Origin: Bradyrhizobium sp. LTSP849
GTDB lineage: Bacteria > Pseudomonadota > Alphaproteobacteria > Rhizobiales > Xanthobacteraceae
Length of the DNA: 64,000 bases
Assembly: GCF_000938255.1 (NCBI RefSeq)
Contig: NZ_JYMR01000034.1
Span: forward strand, 111,601-175,600
Direction of reading: 5' to 3'
The notes under the pieces were generated by a model. That model was not told where the DNA came from. It ran no database searches and worked only from the letters and a program-made list of their open reading frames with translations. The translations under genes and the position numbers were made by a program. Below are positions 25,611 through 34,697 of the stretch, in pieces; the first letter of the stretch is position 1; every line of letters starts with the position of its first letter.

Positions 25611-25670
25611 CGGTGTGCTGTGGCTGGTGACAGTAAGCGCAAAATTCCAGGGAGCCGCTGAGGAGCCGTC

Positions 25671-26099
25671 ATGACCGCCTACGACCCCAACAACATCTTT
25701 GCAAAGATCCTGCGCGGCGAGTTTTCCTGCCACAAGGTCTATGAGGACGAGCACGTGTTCGCTTTCCTCGACATCATGCCGCGCGTACCCGGCCACACGC
25801 TGGTGATCCCGAAGGCCCCTGCCCGCAACATCCTCGACATCAAGCCCGACGATTACGCCCATGTGGCCCGCGGCGCGCACAGAATCGCCGCTGCCGCGAT
25901 GAAGGCGTTTAACGCCGCCGGCATCACCGTGCAGCAGTTCAACGAGGCGGCCGGCGGACAGGTCGTGTTTCATTTGCACATGCACGTGATGCCGCGCCAC
26001 GATGGCGTGGCGATGCTGCCGCCCGCGAGCCGCAAGGAAGACGTCAAGGTGCTGGAAGAAAACGCGACCAAACTGATCGCGGCGCTAAAGGCGGGCTGA
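25671..26099 (+). CDS. HIT-family hydrolase
   Basis: A 142-residue histidine-triad protein. The active-site triad is His101-x-His103-x-His105 in VVFHLHMHVMPR; the N-terminal IFAKILRGE is the usual family opening. These enzymes hydrolyse nucleoside phosphoramidates or dinucleoside polyphosphates. GAGGAGCCGTC precedes the ATG. It ends 13 bp from the convergent trmO stop. Confidence 0.94.
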   Translation: MTAYDPNNIFAKILRGEFSCHKVYEDEHVFAFLDIMPRVPGHTLVIPKAPARNILDIKPDDYAHVARGAHRIAAAAMKAFNAAGITVQQFNEAAGGQVVFHLHMHVMPRHDGVAMLPPASRKEDVKVLEENATKLIAALKAG

Positions 26100-26112
26100 C
26101 GCTCTCCGCCTG

Positions 26113-26604
26113 TCACTCCGTCTGAAAATCCCCCGCCTGCGGCGCGGCCAGCGGCGTGAACTCGCAACGGTCGGGCTTGAGGTCGATCAGCGGCGTATGG
26201 TCGATGCAGTCGAGGCCGCGCACCAGGATCGTGCTGCCTTCGATGCCGACGAGCTTCACAATCGAGGTGCCGATCGGATTGGGCCGCACCGGCGAGCGCA
26301 GCGAGAACGTGCCGCGGGTTTTCTCGTTGTTCTTCGGGCTTTGCAGGACGATGTCGCGGCGCGACTTGTCGAGCCAGTACAGCACTTCGAGATTGCTGTA
26401 GAAGTCGACGCCCTTGATCGCCGGCACGAACGGCTCGAAGATCTCCAGCCGGCACACCGGACCGTCGACGCGACCCTGCCGCGGCGTCTCCAACCGCGAG
26501 GTCCAGGGTGTGCGGATACGACCGATGAAGAAAAGGCCGGCGTCCTGCGTCGGCGGCAGCTCGATGGCGACCTCGCCCTCGCGGAGCTCGTTTTCGCGAA
26601 CCAT
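26113..26604 (-). CDS. trmO: tRNA (N6-threonylcarbamoyladenosine-37-N6)-methyltransferase TrmO (TsaA family)
   Basis: A 163-residue TsaA/TrmO beta-barrel enzyme that uses S-adenosylmethionine to methylate t6A37 of tRNA. Markers are FIGRIRTPW, the central SLRSPVRPNPIGTSIVKLV and the DCIDHTPLIDLKP segment. It lacks the long C-terminal domain of E. coli TrmO, as do many alphaproteobacterial members. It lies downstream of azlCD on the same strand with a 31-bp gap. Confidence 0.92.
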   Translation of the reverse strand: MVRENELREGEVAIELPPTQDAGLFFIGRIRTPWTSRLETPRQGRVDGPVCRLEIFEPFVPAIKGVDFYSNLEVLYWLDKSRRDIVLQSPKNNEKTRGTFSLRSPVRPNPIGTSIVKLVGIEGSTILVRGLDCIDHTPLIDLKPDRCEFTPLAAPQAGDFQTE

Positions 26605-26635
26605 ATGTCCAGTTCCCTGCTATTCGGAAGCGGTT

Positions 26636-26986
26636 TTAGCCCAACCACCACTTGCCGGCCAGCATGAAGACTTCGCCGGCGACCACGCCCGCAAAGATCG
26701 AGCGGCGGGTCAGCAGGAACACGACGAGCCCGGCGCACACCGCACCATAGCGCAGCACGTCCGGCACGCTCGCAAGCGCGCCCGGCGGCTCGACCACGAT
26801 CTGGGCGATGACACCGGCCAGGATCGCGGTCGCGACCGCCCTCACCCAGACCAAAAGCTCGGAGCCCTCGTCGATGCCGCCACCGAACCACAGGCCGAGC
26901 ATGCGCCAGATCTGATTGGGAATGACGCCGGCGACGAAGAGCACGAACAGCGCGTGCCAGTCGCCAATGAGTTGCGCGGCGCTCAT
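26636..26986 (-). CDS. azlD: AzlD-family branched-chain amino acid exporter subunit
   Basis: A 116-residue protein with four hydrophobic segments, matching the small subunit of the AzlCD (BrnFE-like) exporter. The N-terminus has a VIPNQIWRMLGLWFGG motif and the middle ILAGVIAQIVVEPPGAL. Its ATG overlaps the azlC stop by four bases, so the two are translationally coupled. Confidence 0.9.
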   Translation of the reverse strand: MSAAQLIGDWHALFVLFVAGVIPNQIWRMLGLWFGGGIDEGSELLVWVRAVATAILAGVIAQIVVEPPGALASVPDVLRYGAVCAGLVVFLLTRRSIFAGVVAGEVFMLAGKWWLG

Positions 26987-27723
26987 GCGCGCACCTCACG
27001 CCACCAGTGCACGCCATAGGCGATCGTGCCAGCCACCAGGCCGCTGACGAGGATGTCGAGGCCGGAGTTCATCTTCGCGGCCAGCGGATAGAGTAGAACT
27101 CCGAGCGCCAGCGCGACAACGTCCGCGACTTCGCGGCTGTTGCGCGCGGTCGAGAACAAGAAAGACAGCGGCGTGAGCAGCAGGATCGCGGCGCCCAGCG
27201 TCTGCGTCAGGTTGGCGGCGAGGAAATAGCCGATCGTGTTGGCAGTAAGACACACCGAGACCAGACCGAAGCCAAGTCCGTTGACGAAGGCGATCCGCCG
27301 CCCGCGCGGCACCTGCGGCAGGAAGCGGTGGCATTCGACCCACAGCGTCACGGCCGTGAGATGCGCCGCGAAGAACAGCTCACGCCGCTTGGTCGTCGGC
27401 GTGCGCATCAGCGGCAGCACCGAGACCACCATCGGAAACAGGCGGATGGCGCTGACGGTGACCGCGATCGCCGACTGAATCACGGTCGCGCCTGAGCCGA
27501 GCGTGGTGATCAAAATGATCTGGGCCGGACCGGCCCAGACGAACAGCGTCGAGGCGAGCGCCCAGGCCAGGCTGAAATGGGTGTCGTGGGCGAGCGCGCC
27601 AATGCCGAGGTAGGTTGCGAACAGGACGAGAGTGAGGATCGTCTGCGTGATGGCTCGCAGCCCCCACGCAAAGGCGTGCCAGGGGCTTTGCCATTGAGGT
27701 GAATCGAGCGGAGGAAATGCCAC
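26983..27723 (-). CDS. azlC: AzlC-family branched-chain amino acid exporter subunit
   Basis: A 246-residue membrane protein of the AzlC family with six or more spans. Typical segments are WAGPAQIILITTLGSGA and AIRLFPMVVSVLPLMR. Together with AzlD it should export branched-chain or related amino acids. The start is GTG at 27721-27723 and lacks a strong ribosome site. The next in-frame ATG is well inside the protein, so the GTG is kept. Confidence 0.9.
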   Translation of the reverse strand: MAFPPLDSPQWQSPWHAFAWGLRAITQTILTLVLFATYLGIGALAHDTHFSLAWALASTLFVWAGPAQIILITTLGSGATVIQSAIAVTVSAIRLFPMVVSVLPLMRTPTTKRRELFFAAHLTAVTLWVECHRFLPQVPRGRRIAFVNGLGFGLVSVCLTANTIGYFLAANLTQTLGAAILLLTPLSFLFSTARNSREVADVVALALGVLLYPLAAKMNSGLDILVSGLVAGTIAYGVHWWREVRA

Positions 27724-27828
27724 GGGAATTTTGCCGGGGGTAAGGAATCACGCCTGCATAACGGGCAATGCGGCCGGCCTCGTCAAGGAAGCGCGCGGCG
27801 GGGCTGGCATGCGTGCAAGGCGAGCGCC

Positions 27829-28788
27829 CTACCCGGTCACACCGCGGTTCTTCAGCACGAAGCAGGCGCCGCCAGCCTTGCGGATACGGTTGCAGAGATC
27901 GTCCGCCTCGCTGCGTGTGTCGGCACCGATGCGCACCAGGTAGAAGGCGCGCGTGCCGCGGCTGCGCATCACCGAGGAAAGCAGGCTCGGATCACGGTCA
28001 CCGATCACGGCACTCAGCCGCGTCACCGCGCGGGAATACATCGCCAGCGCCTTGTTGCGGTCGAAGCCCGCGGCAAGTTGCACGCCCCAGATCTTTGCGG
28101 CGGCGAGCTGCACATGCTGCTCGAGCTCGGCCACGAAGGGATTTGGCGCACGCTTCAGGAGCGCCATCAGATCGCGGCAGCTCGTCGGCGGCGAGCTCGC
28201 TGGTCCCTTGCCTGTGCTGCCCGCCTTGGCCCACGCATCGACCGTCGCACCGGTGATGGCGAAGACATAGTTGCGGGTCTGCTCGGGCATTCCGCCGGTG
28301 CCGGCGAGCCATTCCTGCACCCGCCGTGGCCCGGCATTGTAAGCAGCCGCAGCCAGGCCGAGATTGCCGAACTGGTTGCGCAGCTCATTCAAAAACTCAG
28401 CCGACTTCGGCAGCGCCTGGACCGGATTGAAAGGATTGAGCAGCCCGCGCTCGCTGGCGGTGCCCGGCATGAACTGCGCAATCCCCTGCGCGTGCTCGCC
28501 GCTGCGCGTCATCGGGCCCACCGCATCGACCTGGAAACGGCTCTCCTGCCAGATCACGCGGGCGAAGAATTCCAACGGCAGATTGGCATCGCGCGCGGCC
28601 GCCTCGATGATCAGGCAGATCGATTCCCGCGTGTCGCTCTCACGCGCATCCGCCGGCTTCTCGGGCGGCATCGCAAGCTCCTCGACGCTCGGGACCGCGA
28701 CGTCAGTTTTTGCCGGTGAGCTATCCCATGCCGCCGCCTGTGTCACCGAGACGAGCAGTGCGGCGATGACGCGCCATGCAATCTGCAT
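27829..28788 (-). CDS. Lytic transglycosylase (Slt-type) with SPOR-like C-terminus
   Basis: A 319-residue precursor. The signal peptide reads MQIAWRVIAALLVSVTQAAA. The Slt domain has the catalytic Glu82 in IWQESRF, then GIAQFMPGTA and AAAYNAGPRRVQEWL. The C-terminal 60 residues (GTRAFYLVRIGADTRSEADD) look like a SPOR repeat that binds denuded peptidoglycan. It would cleave glycan strands in the periplasm. An earlier in-frame ATG at 28851 would place 21 residues before the signal peptide, so 28788 is preferred. Its start region is close to the divergent TRAP gene. Confidence 0.9.
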   Translation of the reverse strand: MQIAWRVIAALLVSVTQAAAWDSSPAKTDVAVPSVEELAMPPEKPADARESDTRESICLIIEAAARDANLPLEFFARVIWQESRFQVDAVGPMTRSGEHAQGIAQFMPGTASERGLLNPFNPVQALPKSAEFLNELRNQFGNLGLAAAAYNAGPRRVQEWLAGTGGMPEQTRNYVFAITGATVDAWAKAGSTGKGPASSPPTSCRDLMALLKRAPNPFVAELEQHVQLAAAKIWGVQLAAGFDRNKALAMYSRAVTRLSAVIGDRDPSLLSSVMRSRGTRAFYLVRIGADTRSEADDLCNRIRKAGGACFVLKNRGVTG

Positions 28789-28890
28789 CAACTGCGTGCA
28801 GGCATCGCGGTGGCGCGCGCCGGCGCGGCATGCAACAAGGTGATCTGCCATGTTGTGGCATCGTGCCATGGTTCGACGAGTTGCCAATAT

Positions 28891-29904
28891 ATGCCTGACC
28901 TGTTTCTCCCAATGCGCTTCCCCGCCAAACGGATCCGCGCGGTCCTTGCCATCGCCGCAACTATCCTGTCCGCCGCGCCGGCCATGGCGCAAGTCAATTG
29001 GCGGATGACCACGGAATACCCGCAAAACAACATTTCCGGGATCGGGCTGACCAGTTTCGCCGATCGGGTCGCCACGCGCACAAACGGTTTCGTGACCGTG
29101 GCCAACGCCTTCGACAACGAGCTCAAGATCAGCTCGGGCGAGATGCCTCGCGCCGCGGCCGATGGCCGGATCGCCGGCGGTGATGCCTTTGCGGGTGCAC
29201 TGTCCGGCCTCGACCCCGTGCTCGGCCTCTCCACCCTGCCCTTCCTGGTCCAATCGGCCGACATCGCCCGCGCCGCCAATGCGCGGGCCCGCCCGCTCTA
29301 CGAGAAGGCGTTGGCAGCGCGCGGTCTCAAGCTGCTCTATCTGACGATCTGGCCGGCGACGGGCCTCTGGTCGGACCGTTCGCTTGCAGGGGCTGACGAT
29401 TTACCGAAGCTGAACTTGCGGGCCTACGATGCCAATTCGAGCGAGGTGATGCGCGCGGCCGGCGCGAACGCGCAATTCCTGCCGATGGACACGGCGCTTG
29501 CCGGGCTCAGGGAGCGCCGGCTGAATGCTTTCCTCACCTCCGGCGATGGCGGCGCGGGACGCAAGCTCTGGGACTTCCTGCCCTATTTCACGGCCATCAA
29601 CTACGCGATGCCGGTCTCGATCGCCTTCGTCCGCAGCGAGGCGTTTGCCGCGCTGCCCGAACCGATGCAGCGCGAGGTGCTGGTCGCCGCAGCCGAGACC
29701 GAGCAAAGCCAGTTTGCGCTGCTGGCCCATCGCACCGTCGAGAATTATGCGCGCATGCGCGACAACGGCGTCAACATCACCGAGCCCGCACCGGCGTCGC
29801 TCGTCGCCGCGCTTCGAACGGCCGCAACGGGCGCAATCGCCACGTGGGAGGCCCAGGCCGGCGCTGATGCGACTGCGATCGTCGAATGGGCGAGACAGCA
29901 ATAA
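28891..29904 (+). CDS. TRAP transporter solute-binding protein (DctP type), orphan
   Basis: A 337-residue periplasmic binding protein. After a signal peptide ending ILSAAPAMA-Q, the mature part begins VNWRMTTEYPQNN. A WPATGLWSDRSL segment and PKLNLRAYD are in the ligand-binding cleft region of DctP proteins. No DctQ or DctM membrane subunit is nearby, so it must work with a distant permease or in another role. The start is ambiguous: ATG at 28891 or 28912; neither has a good ribosome site. Confidence 0.88.
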   Translation: MPDLFLPMRFPAKRIRAVLAIAATILSAAPAMAQVNWRMTTEYPQNNISGIGLTSFADRVATRTNGFVTVANAFDNELKISSGEMPRAAADGRIAGGDAFAGALSGLDPVLGLSTLPFLVQSADIARAANARARPLYEKALAARGLKLLYLTIWPATGLWSDRSLAGADDLPKLNLRAYDANSSEVMRAAGANAQFLPMDTALAGLRERRLNAFLTSGDGGAGRKLWDFLPYFTAINYAMPVSIAFVRSEAFAALPEPMQREVLVAAAETEQSQFALLAHRTVENYARMRDNGVNITEPAPASLVAALRTAATGAIATWEAQAGADATAIVEWARQQ

Positions 29905-29986
29905 GGCGAACCGCGGCGGCCGTCGGCACGCCGCTACGGTCCGGCGATGAAATGTCCGCCAGTCCCGCCTTTCGCCCGCTTCGGTC

Positions 29987-30181
29987 TTAAGTCGAGACGG
30001 GCTTTTCTGCGCTGATTGCGCGGTCGAGGGCATCGATCAGTGTCTGAAGCTCGACGAATTTGTTCCGTGCTCGCTCGGCCTTGTCATGATCAAAAGGAGC
30101 GGCCAGTACCTTTGCATGCGGATCTCTGTCCTCGATCATGCGATCACGAGCCTTCTTCAATATTTCAAGTCGCGCGTTCAT
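29987..30181 (-). CDS. Small coiled-coil-like hypothetical protein, 64 aa
   Basis: A highly charged, all-helical protein (MNARLEILKKARDRMIEDRD and RARNKFVELQTLIDALDRAI) with leucine/isoleucine spacing of a short coiled coil. GGAGAAGCAG lies just before the ATG. It ends the one-strand run that includes the GH130 and GT4 genes. No family is recognised. Confidence 0.55.
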   Translation of the reverse strand: MNARLEILKKARDRMIEDRDPHAKVLAAPFDHDKAERARNKFVELQTLIDALDRAISAEKPVST

Positions 30182-30224
30182 CTCTGCTTCTCCACCAACA
30201 TCTGCTCGGCCGCGACCTCAGGAC

Positions 30225-30467
30225 TCAGTCGAAGCCTCCCGGAAGCTCGCCCTTTCGGAAGAACACCGTAGGTTCATCATCATAGTCACCCATTTCGGCA
30301 TCGCCGCTGGACGAGAACGCAACGACGCCGAGTTTGCTCAATGCCAGTCTCTCCGCCGTTCGCAGCGCGCCGCTTTCGGACTTGCAGACGATGGGAGGGT
30401 CGGCCTTCAGATTTCCACCCTTGCCGGCGTTGAACGCCTGCACCACGTAGGTTGTTTCACGGACCAT
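30225..30467 (-). CDS. Small hypothetical protein, 80 aa
   Basis: An 80-residue soluble protein, MVRETTYVVQAFNAGKGGNL onward, with a central SGALRTAERLALSKLGVVAF helix-strand unit and an acidic C-terminus (GDYDDEPTVFFRKGELPGGF). The ribosome site AGAGGTG is well placed. Similar short proteins that appear to modulate stress genes are common in Bradyrhizobium, but I cannot assign a function. It lies 59 bp after the GH130 stop on the same strand. Confidence 0.6.
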   Translation of the reverse strand: MVRETTYVVQAFNAGKGGNLKADPPIVCKSESGALRTAERLALSKLGVVAFSSSGDAEMGDYDDEPTVFFRKGELPGGFD

Positions 30468-30526
30468 GACGGCACCTCTGACCTGTTGGCAAACGGAGTT
30501 GACGTCAACGACCGTGAAGGCCGCGC

Positions 30527-31828
30527 TCAGCGGCGCATCGCTTCGATGAGCGCGGAAATCCTGATCGTTGCGAAACTGGAGAAGGTGTCCGACACGGCAT
30601 ATGGCAAGATGATCTGGTCATTGTGCCGCATCGCACCGCAGGTGTAGACGACGTTGGGGACATACCCTTCGCGCTCGGACGGTTCAGGCCGCAACAGCGG
30701 CTCGACCGAACGCGCCAGCACCTTGGACGGATCGCGCTTGTCGAGGAGCGCGGCTCCGATCGAGTATTTACGGATCGGACCGACACCGTGCGTCAGCAGC
30801 AGCCAACCTTCGTCAAGTTCGATCGGCGACCCGCAATTACCGATCTGGACGAACTCCCAGGGAAATTGCGGTTTCAGAAGGGGGACCCCGCCGCCTTCCC
30901 ACGTGTAGAGGTCGTCCGAATAGAGCAGGTACAGATTCTCATTGTCTTGTCGCGCGATCATGGCGTAGCGGCCGCCGATCTTGCGTGGGAACAGCGCCAT
31001 GCCCTTGTTGTGTGACGCAGCCCCCCGCAATGGCGTCAGTCGAAACGACATGAAATCGCCGGTCTCGATCAATTCCGACCGGATCGCGCGTCCGCTGTAG
31101 GCCGTATAGGTCGCGTAATAGGTCTCCCGATCGCCATCGCTGAATTTGACAAAGCGCGCATCCTCGATGCCGTTCGATTGGGATTCGGTAATGGGAAAGA
31201 TGACCCGCTCGCTGAGGTCTTCCTCAGGCCTGAACGTCAGTTCCACACGGTCACCGTCCGGCCCGGATACGCGATCGGTGATCCGGGGGACCGAGGCAAG
31301 GCGCGCTGTCGGGTCGACGGCCAGGCTTCCGTCAGCCGCAATCGTTCCGGTTCGAAACGTCAGTGACGAGACATGCCCCTCGCCGACGCCGCGGAGACTG
31401 ATGATGAAGCGCAGCCCCCCTTTCGGCGCCCCCGATTGATCGGGGTGCGGGACGATGCTGGGGTTGAACAAGGCAGAGGCTTCGAACGAATATTCACTGA
31501 GAAAATAGGCGCCGACCAGCTGACGCTGGCTCTTCGAGAAGACGCCATGCGTCGCGAAAGCGTCCTCCATTTCGTCCGCGCGGGTCTCGAACCTCTCCAG
31601 GAGGTTACGATGTCGCCCCTGGAAATTGTCGAGGACATCCGCAAGCTGAACCGCGACGGCTTCCGAACTGAGCGCGAGAACCCGGTCGACGATATGATTT
31701 GCACGCATCTTGTCGGTCGGGTTCAGGTCGCGGGGTTCCGTCGTCGGCTTGAATGGCCGCACGATGACTCGCGCCGGATCGGGGCGCAAATGAAGCCCCT
31801 GCCGGTTCAGGAAAGAAGCTTGTGACAC
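30527..31828 (-). CDS. GH130-family glycoside phosphorylase/hydrolase-like protein
   Basis: A 433-residue five-bladed beta-propeller protein of glycoside hydrolase family 130, which cleaves or phosphorolyses beta-mannosides. Family segments include LFNPSIVPHPDQ, GIEDARFVKF, ATYTAYSGRA, KGMALFPRKIGGRYAMIARQ, GNCGSPIELDEGWLLLTHGVG and VPNVVYTCGA. About 100 extra residues precede the propeller. I cannot tell phosphorylase from hydrolase by inspection. It starts 34 bp after the GT4 stop, so the two are co-transcribed and probably act on the same glycan. Confidence 0.88.
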   Translation of the reverse strand: MSQASFLNRQGLHLRPDPARVIVRPFKPTTEPRDLNPTDKMRANHIVDRVLALSSEAVAVQLADVLDNFQGRHRNLLERFETRADEMEDAFATHGVFSKSQRQLVGAYFLSEYSFEASALFNPSIVPHPDQSGAPKGGLRFIISLRGVGEGHVSSLTFRTGTIAADGSLAVDPTARLASVPRITDRVSGPDGDRVELTFRPEEDLSERVIFPITESQSNGIEDARFVKFSDGDRETYYATYTAYSGRAIRSELIETGDFMSFRLTPLRGAASHNKGMALFPRKIGGRYAMIARQDNENLYLLYSDDLYTWEGGGVPLLKPQFPWEFVQIGNCGSPIELDEGWLLLTHGVGPIRKYSIGAALLDKRDPSKVLARSVEPLLRPEPSEREGYVPNVVYTCGAMRHNDQIILPYAVSDTFSSFATIRISALIEAMRR

Positions 31829-31862
31829 GGTATCCTCGGCTCGCTGAATGAAAGGATGAAGT

Positions 31863-34148
31863 TCAGGCGCTCACGGCGCGCAAGGCTGTGGGCCTTGTCA
31901 GGCTCGGGTTGACGCGCGCAAGCTGACGCATTTCCGCGAGTCCAAGGAGATAACAAACAACCGACTCGCCCCCGCGGTTTTCGTTGGCACGATCGGGGTG
32001 CAAGCCATCCCTGCAACTGCCCGTGAGCGGATCGACCAGCGCCACCGAGAGATCGTTGCTGCCGAGGAACCAGGCGAAGGCCCGCGTGGCCTTGGCTTTC
32101 CATTCGGCATCGCCGTCGGCACGCCACGCGGTGAGGCAGGCAGCGATCGTTGCCGTTGCCTCCACGGGCTGCTGATCAAATGCACGGGGATGTTGCCGCC
32201 GTTCGCCGAAGCCGGCGGTGCCGACCGGCCGGAAATGCCCTGCCGCGGTCGTCTGTTGCGTCATGAGCCAGCGCAGAGACCGCAATCCGGCATCGAGATA
32301 TTGAGGCGTTTGCGTCGCCACGCCCGTGAGTATCAGCGCCTGCGGCAATCGCGCGTTGTCGTAGGCCAGCCCTTCTTCGAACCACACCCAGTCCGGCGTC
32401 TCGACCGACGCCAGACAGGACATCAACCTGCCGGCAAGGGAATGCCGGACTTCCCTGGCGTGCAGATCGTCCGGAGTTACAGCGCAATAGGCGTCCAAAC
32501 CCAGCAGCATGAACGCCCACGCGCGGGGCGAACGAAAGCTCTCCGCGATCGACAATGCCCGGGCGAACAAGGCGGCAGCCCACAGGCGCCGCGACGGACT
32601 TGCGTCTCTGCGTGCGGCCTCACCCAAGGCCCATAGCGTCCGCCCGTGACTGTCTTCGGACCCTCTGTCTTCGAGCCAGGTTCGATTGAAGCCCATGAAG
32701 TTGCGAAATTGCCCGGTGTCAGGGTTCCAGGCGTGCTGCACGAATGCCGCAAACCGGCTCGTCAGGACTTCCGACAGGGGCTGTTCGCCTGGACTGTTGA
32801 GGGCGCAGGCCAGCAACAGCGCTCGGGCATTGTCGTCCACGCAATAGCCGTGCGCGCGATCCGGCACCGAATGGACCGCGTGCTGGAACAGGCCGACATC
32901 ATCGCACATCGACAGGAAATAGCTGATCTGCATATCGGGCGGCGCAGGGCTACGTGGCTCCGGCGTGTTCATCTCGGGGCGCGCGAAGACCTTCAACCGA
33001 TGACCTGGCCGCGCATTCTCGAAGACGGACACGTAGCTCTCAGCCACGCGCTCCCATGTCATCATCCGGCTCGCCGCATAGGCGCGCCGAGACATCGCGT
33101 GCCGGCGGGCATCGTCGGTCAGCAGGTTCGCGATCTCGTTGCCGATCGCCGCGGAATCGCCGAAAGGCACCAGCACACCGCACCCGTCGGCAAGCAATTC
33201 GCGTGCGTGCCAGTAAGGCGTCGAGACCACCGGCTTCCCCAGTCCGAAGCTGTAGGCCAGGGTTCCAGAGGTCATCTGGGCCTCGTTGAGATAGGGCGTG
33301 ACATAGACGTCGCACATCGAGATGAATTCGAGCAGCGTCGCCAGATCGGCAAACCGGTCGAAGAACACCACGTGGTCGTCAATTCCGAGTTCGCGCACCC
33401 GCGCCATCAGGCTCTCGCGATAGGCCTCGCCCTGGTTCTTGACCAGATTGGGGTGCGTTGCGCCGAGCACGACATACACCGCATTCGCGCAGCGCTTCAG
33501 AATCGACGGCATGGCGTCGATCATGACCTCGATGCCTTTGTTCGGTGACAACAGGCCGAATGTCAGAATGACCGATTTCTGCTCAAATCCGAGGGTGACT
33601 TTCGCTGCATCGGGCGCGGCGAAGGCGACATCGGGAATACCGTGGGCGATGACCTCGATCTTGTCGTCGGGCACCAGGTAGACGTCACGCAGCAGTTCGC
33701 GGCCCTTATGGGCCATCACCACGACCTTCGACGACGCCTCGACGATGCGCTCCATCACCATCCGTTGCGCAGGTGTCGGATTGGCCAGAACGGTATGGAA
33801 CGTCGTCACCACCGGCATGGCAAGGCGGGACAACAGCACAAGGATATGGGCCCCGGCTTCACCGCCGAAAATCCCGAACTCGTGCTGCAAACACACGGTG
33901 TCGAACCGGCCGGCATTGAGGAAATCCGCGGCCCGCATGTAGTCTTCGATATTGCCGTCCTTGATCTGGAACGCGACCGCCGGAGGATAATCATAGGCTT
34001 GACCGCGATCGGTCATTGCCACGATGCAAGTCTCCATATCCTGGCGCGAAACCGATATCGCGTTCTTCAGGTCGGTCGTATAGGTCGCAATTCCGCACCG
34101 GCGAGGCAGCGAGTTGCCGATGACGGCAATACGGCGGAGCGGCGTCAT
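31863..34148 (-). CDS. GT4 glycosyltransferase fused to a C-terminal (alpha/alpha)-toroid-like domain
   Basis: A 761-residue protein. Residues 1-380 are a GT-B fold of family GT4 (IGNSLPRRCGIATYTTDL, VIAHGIPD, ILTFGLLSPNKGIEVMIDA, EAQMTSGTLAYSFGLGKPVV). Residues 400-761 form a helical-repeat domain with aromatic and acidic motifs (GYCVDDNARALLLA, NRTWLEDRGSEDSHGRTLWA, DWVWFEEGLAYDNARLPQAL) like those of (alpha/alpha)6 carbohydrate-active enzymes. It may both make and trim or bind a glycan. GAGGTGCCGAC precedes the ATG. The partner gene downstream is GH130. The sugar is unknown; mannose is an inference from GH130. Confidence 0.88.
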   Translation of the reverse strand: MTPLRRIAVIGNSLPRRCGIATYTTDLKNAISVSRQDMETCIVAMTDRGQAYDYPPAVAFQIKDGNIEDYMRAADFLNAGRFDTVCLQHEFGIFGGEAGAHILVLLSRLAMPVVTTFHTVLANPTPAQRMVMERIVEASSKVVVMAHKGRELLRDVYLVPDDKIEVIAHGIPDVAFAAPDAAKVTLGFEQKSVILTFGLLSPNKGIEVMIDAMPSILKRCANAVYVVLGATHPNLVKNQGEAYRESLMARVRELGIDDHVVFFDRFADLATLLEFISMCDVYVTPYLNEAQMTSGTLAYSFGLGKPVVSTPYWHARELLADGCGVLVPFGDSAAIGNEIANLLTDDARRHAMSRRAYAASRMMTWERVAESYVSVFENARPGHRLKVFARPEMNTPEPRSPAPPDMQISYFLSMCDDVGLFQHAVHSVPDRAHGYCVDDNARALLLACALNSPGEQPLSEVLTSRFAAFVQHAWNPDTGQFRNFMGFNRTWLEDRGSEDSHGRTLWALGEAARRDASPSRRLWAAALFARALSIAESFRSPRAWAFMLLGLDAYCAVTPDDLHAREVRHSLAGRLMSCLASVETPDWVWFEEGLAYDNARLPQALILTGVATQTPQYLDAGLRSLRWLMTQQTTAAGHFRPVGTAGFGERRQHPRAFDQQPVEATATIAACLTAWRADGDAEWKAKATRAFAWFLGSNDLSVALVDPLTGSCRDGLHPDRANENRGGESVVCYLLGLAEMRQLARVNPSLTRPTALRAVSA

Positions 34149-34193
34149 GTCGGCACCTCGATGCTTTCTCTTGATGTCGAAAAATGCACGGCC

Positions 34194-34442
34194 TCAGCAA
34201 CCGCGGCAGATATTCTTCAGCTTGGCTGCGGTTCTGGCCTCTTCCGCCATGAACGGGTCCTTGTAGGCAGCCCGCGCTCCGTCTTTTTCGGCAGCAGTGG
34301 CTTGCTGCGCTTTTGGCGGAAACGCAGCATCGTAACAGGCGAGCCGTCCGCTCGTGCTTTCGATCGCACGGCAGTCCGGCTCTTTCGCGACAGCACCCTG
34401 CACGAATGTGCCAAGCGCCAATGCGACGATAAGTATTTTCAT
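34194..34442 (-). CDS. Small secreted cysteine-containing protein, 82 aa
   Basis: An N-terminal signal peptide (MKILIVALALGTFVQGAVA) is followed by a short mature part with a CRAIESTSGRLACYDAAFP motif and C-terminal NICRGC. Four mature cysteines suggest disulfides in the periplasm. The DCRAI...RLACYDAAF pattern is shared by several small envelope proteins of proteobacteria. The function is unknown. It precedes the GT4 gene by 45 bp. Confidence 0.7.
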   Translation of the reverse strand: MKILIVALALGTFVQGAVAKEPDCRAIESTSGRLACYDAAFPPKAQQATAAEKDGARAAYKDPFMAEEARTAAKLKNICRGC

Positions 34443-34502
34443 GCAGTTATGTTTCCTGTCGGAGAATCCGGGCGCGCCGTTTGATGAGCCGACGGCGGCT
34501 CC

Positions 34503-34697
34503 TCATGCCTCGAACTGATCGAACTCGTCGGAGAGCAGAATCCGGCCTTGCGGCGTGCATATCCGGACGTCGATATAGCCTTCCTGCAACAGCTCCCTCG
34601 CCTTTTTCAAAGCGGCAGCCGTCGTGGTGCGGCCCAAGCTCACAAAGCCGCTTTGATCGCGTCCGCTCACCAGATATTGGAGCGAAGTCCTATCCAC
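34503..34697 (-). CDS. Small hypothetical protein, 64 aa (translationally coupled)
   Basis: A 64-residue soluble protein, MDRTSLQYLVSGRDQSGFVS onward, with AAALKKARELLQEGYIDVRI and a final SDEFDQFEA. The start is GTG at 34695-34697, which overlaps the stop of the 32-residue peptide upstream by eight bases, so translational coupling is likely. The strand-helix-strand pattern suggests a compact fold. No family is recognised. Confidence 0.6.
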   Translation of the reverse strand: MDRTSLQYLVSGRDQSGFVSLGRTTTAAALKKARELLQEGYIDVRICTPQGRILLSDEFDQFEA

